DNA of 64,000 nucleotides, taken from contig NZ_JAHKPH010000003.1 of NCBI RefSeq assembly GCF_018860385.1, forward strand, positions 139,585 to 203,584. The letters run 5' to 3'. The DNA is from Reinekea forsetii. Lineage in GTDB: Bacteria > Pseudomonadota > Gammaproteobacteria > Pseudomonadales > Natronospirillaceae. This document shows, piece after piece, positions 62,836-64,000 of this stretch. Under the pieces are notes generated by a model. It was not told the DNA's origin. It saw only the letters and a program-made list of their open reading frames with translations, and ran no database searches. The stretch's first letter is position 1; each line of letters begins with the position of its first letter. The position numbers and the translations under genes were made by a program.

Positions 62836-64000
62836 CTAGTACCTAAACTTATAACCGGACTCACTGAAATCTTGCTTTAACTGATGCAAGACTTCATCTT
62901 GTAAGTGAATGCGATGTTTTTCGTTTAATTTAACCAAACCGTTCGAGGTTTCATTTTGGTAGTTGACCCAAACTGAACATCCTTGATCTTCAGGTAAATC
63001 ACTTTTAACCAAAGTTTTTAGTTTTTTCAGAAACTCCGGAGCTTTGTCGGCCGTTGTTTTAAATTCGATACCTTTAATGAGGGCTTGCCGTGCATCCACC
63101 AATGTATAAACGCGTTGCGCTCGAATTCTTGGCCGCTCGTTGTAATCATCCCAGCCGAGTTCTGCTTCTACGACCACTACGGTATCGGGTACCAGCACGT
63201 CTTTGAACTGCGCATACAACTCACCGAATAAAGTCATTTCAACACGGCCAGTACGGTCGTCTAGCGTAACAATACCCATTGTATCGCCTTTTTGGGTTTG
63301 CCGTGTTCGCACACCCATCACAAGTCCGGCAACTGTTTTGATATTGCCACGGCGAGCACGTTTAAGTTCTTCGGCCGAGCCATCTAGCTCACCTAACCTG
63401 AGTGATACGACCTGCTTAACTTCATCCTCAAACTCATCGATCGGGTGGCCGGTTAAATATAAGCCTAAGGTTTCTTTCTCGCCAGCTAAGCGAACTTTCA
63501 ACGGAGCATCTTGAACTTTTAAGTAAGGCTCATAGACATCGGCTTCAACTTCGGCTTGAATTTCTCCGAATAAATCCATCATGCCTGCCGCTGCGTTGGC
63601 GGCGCTTTGATCGGCCGTTTTTATGGCATCTGCCATGGCGGCGAGCATGACGGATCGGTTAGGTCCGATATTATCGAGCGCACCGGCTTTAATTAGGGCT
63701 TCAATAGCGCGTTTATTTACTTTTTTGCTGTCTATACGCTGACAAAAATCGAATATATCGGTAAACGGTTCACCACTATTGCGGGCGGCAACAATGGCTT
63801 CCACCGGACCTTCGCCTACGCCTTTAATCGCCCCTAAGCCATAAATTATTTGGTCGTTCTCGTTAACCGTAAAATAATAAGCGCCAGCATTAACATCAGG
63901 AGGCAACACATCAATATTCATTTCTCGGCAATCTTCAATAAAGATCACCACCTTTTCAGTGTTTTGCAATTCCGAAGACATGGTGGCCGCTAAGAACGCG
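62836..64000 (-). CDS. dnaE: DNA polymerase III subunit alpha, C-terminal part
   Basis: The last 388 codons of dnaE; the gene runs off the right edge and is open to the last base (AFLAATMSSELQNTEKVV at the edge). It is the replicative polymerase catalytic subunit. Visible here: part of the fingers/beta-binding region with IYGLGAIKGVGEGPVEAIV, the helix-hairpin-helix section FDFCQRIDSKKVNKRAIEAL, ETLGLYLTGHPIDEFEDEV, and the C-terminal OB-fold KTVAGLVMGVRTRQTQKGDT near the end, then the tau-binding tail. Nothing suggests it is broken. The ATG at 63981 is internal, not the start. Confidence 0.97.
   Translation of the reverse strand, partial: AFLAATMSSELQNTEKVVIFIEDCREMNIDVLPPDVNAGAYYFTVNENDQIIYGLGAIKGVGEGPVEAIVAARNSGEPFTDIFDFCQRIDSKKVNKRAIEALIKAGALDNIGPNRSVMLAAMADAIKTADQSAANAAAGMMDLFGEIQAEVEADVYEPYLKVQDAPLKVRLAGEKETLGLYLTGHPIDEFEDEVKQVVSLRLGELDGSAEELKRARRGNIKTVAGLVMGVRTRQTQKGDTMGIVTLDDRTGRVEMTLFGELYAQFKDVLVPDTVVVVEAELGWDDYNERPRIRAQRVYTLVDARQALIKGIEFKTTADKAPEFLKKLKTLVKSDLPEDQGCSVWVNYQNETSNGLVKLNEKHRIHLQDEVLHQLKQDFSESGYKFRY

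Overview
The window is ordinary bacterial chromosome, densely coded on both strands, with no rRNA, tRNA, CRISPR array, insertion sequence or prophage that I can see. The gene set (pepA-holC-valS, nadK-yeaC-DUF2797-pepN, slyX, plsB, rsmJ, rsmC, hrpB, nfuA, bcp, class II DAHP synthase, an MksBEF-type condensin, an AlgP-like Lys/Ala protein) points to a gammaproteobacterium. The moderate G+C content and the gene mix suggest a marine Oceanospirillales or Pseudomonadales relative; I cannot name the species.

Region by region: 1-2.6 kb is a YIP1 + MacAB-like efflux operon whose permease runs off the left edge. 2.7-9.9 kb holds the nadK-yeaC-DUF2797-pepN operon and, divergent from it, DUF1853-yeaD-DnaJ-related. 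10-18 kb holds an orphan sugar-binding protein, nfuA, class II DAHP synthase, a Tat-exported M15 peptidase, a TerB protein, dapE and a membrane-anchored cold-shock protein. 18.3-24.6 kb holds slyX, plsB, rsmJ, uppP, tsaB and the histone-like gene. 24.6-25.6 kb is the only long gene-poor gap. It ends in a strong terminator that belongs to no protein gene (candidate small RNA or attenuator) and leads straight into a 59-residue HTH gene. 25.8-34.1 kb holds rsmC, a response regulator with a degenerate receiver, and the mksF-mksE-mksB-upp operon. 34.4-39.9 kb holds bcp, a TPR protein, asparaginase, hrpB and dgkA. 40-48.7 kb holds a SqrR/BigR-like ArsR repressor with a dyad operator, an RDD protein, pepA-holC-orf-valS, bioA and an RRM protein. 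48.8-55.5 kb is a six-gene operon of a branched-chain-amino-acid-type ABC importer plus an acyl-CoA ligase. 56.2-59.7 kb holds glycerate kinase and, convergent to it, a gapdh-arsJ arsenate-detoxification pair. 59.8-64 kb holds metY, an S66 peptidase, a HAD phosphatase and the 3' part of dnaE.

Most genes are housekeeping: peptidoglycan precursors and recycling (uppP, dapE, M15, S66), phospholipid (plsB, dgkA), rRNA/tRNA modification (rsmJ, rsmC, tsaB), replication (holC, dnaE) and chromosome organisation (MksBEF, histone-like).

The strongest unexpected signals are: (1) a well-formed Pho box with correctly spaced -10 in front of gapdh-arsJ, implying that arsenate detoxification is wired to phosphate starvation; (2) an OmpR-type regulator with Glu in place of the phosphoacceptor Asp and Arg in place of the switch Lys; (3) the orphan terminator, leader and HTH arrangement at 25.3-25.8 kb; (4) a condensin operon without the MksG/JetD nuclease but with upp as its last gene. 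I found no clear-cut new multi-gene system; these are testable local observations.
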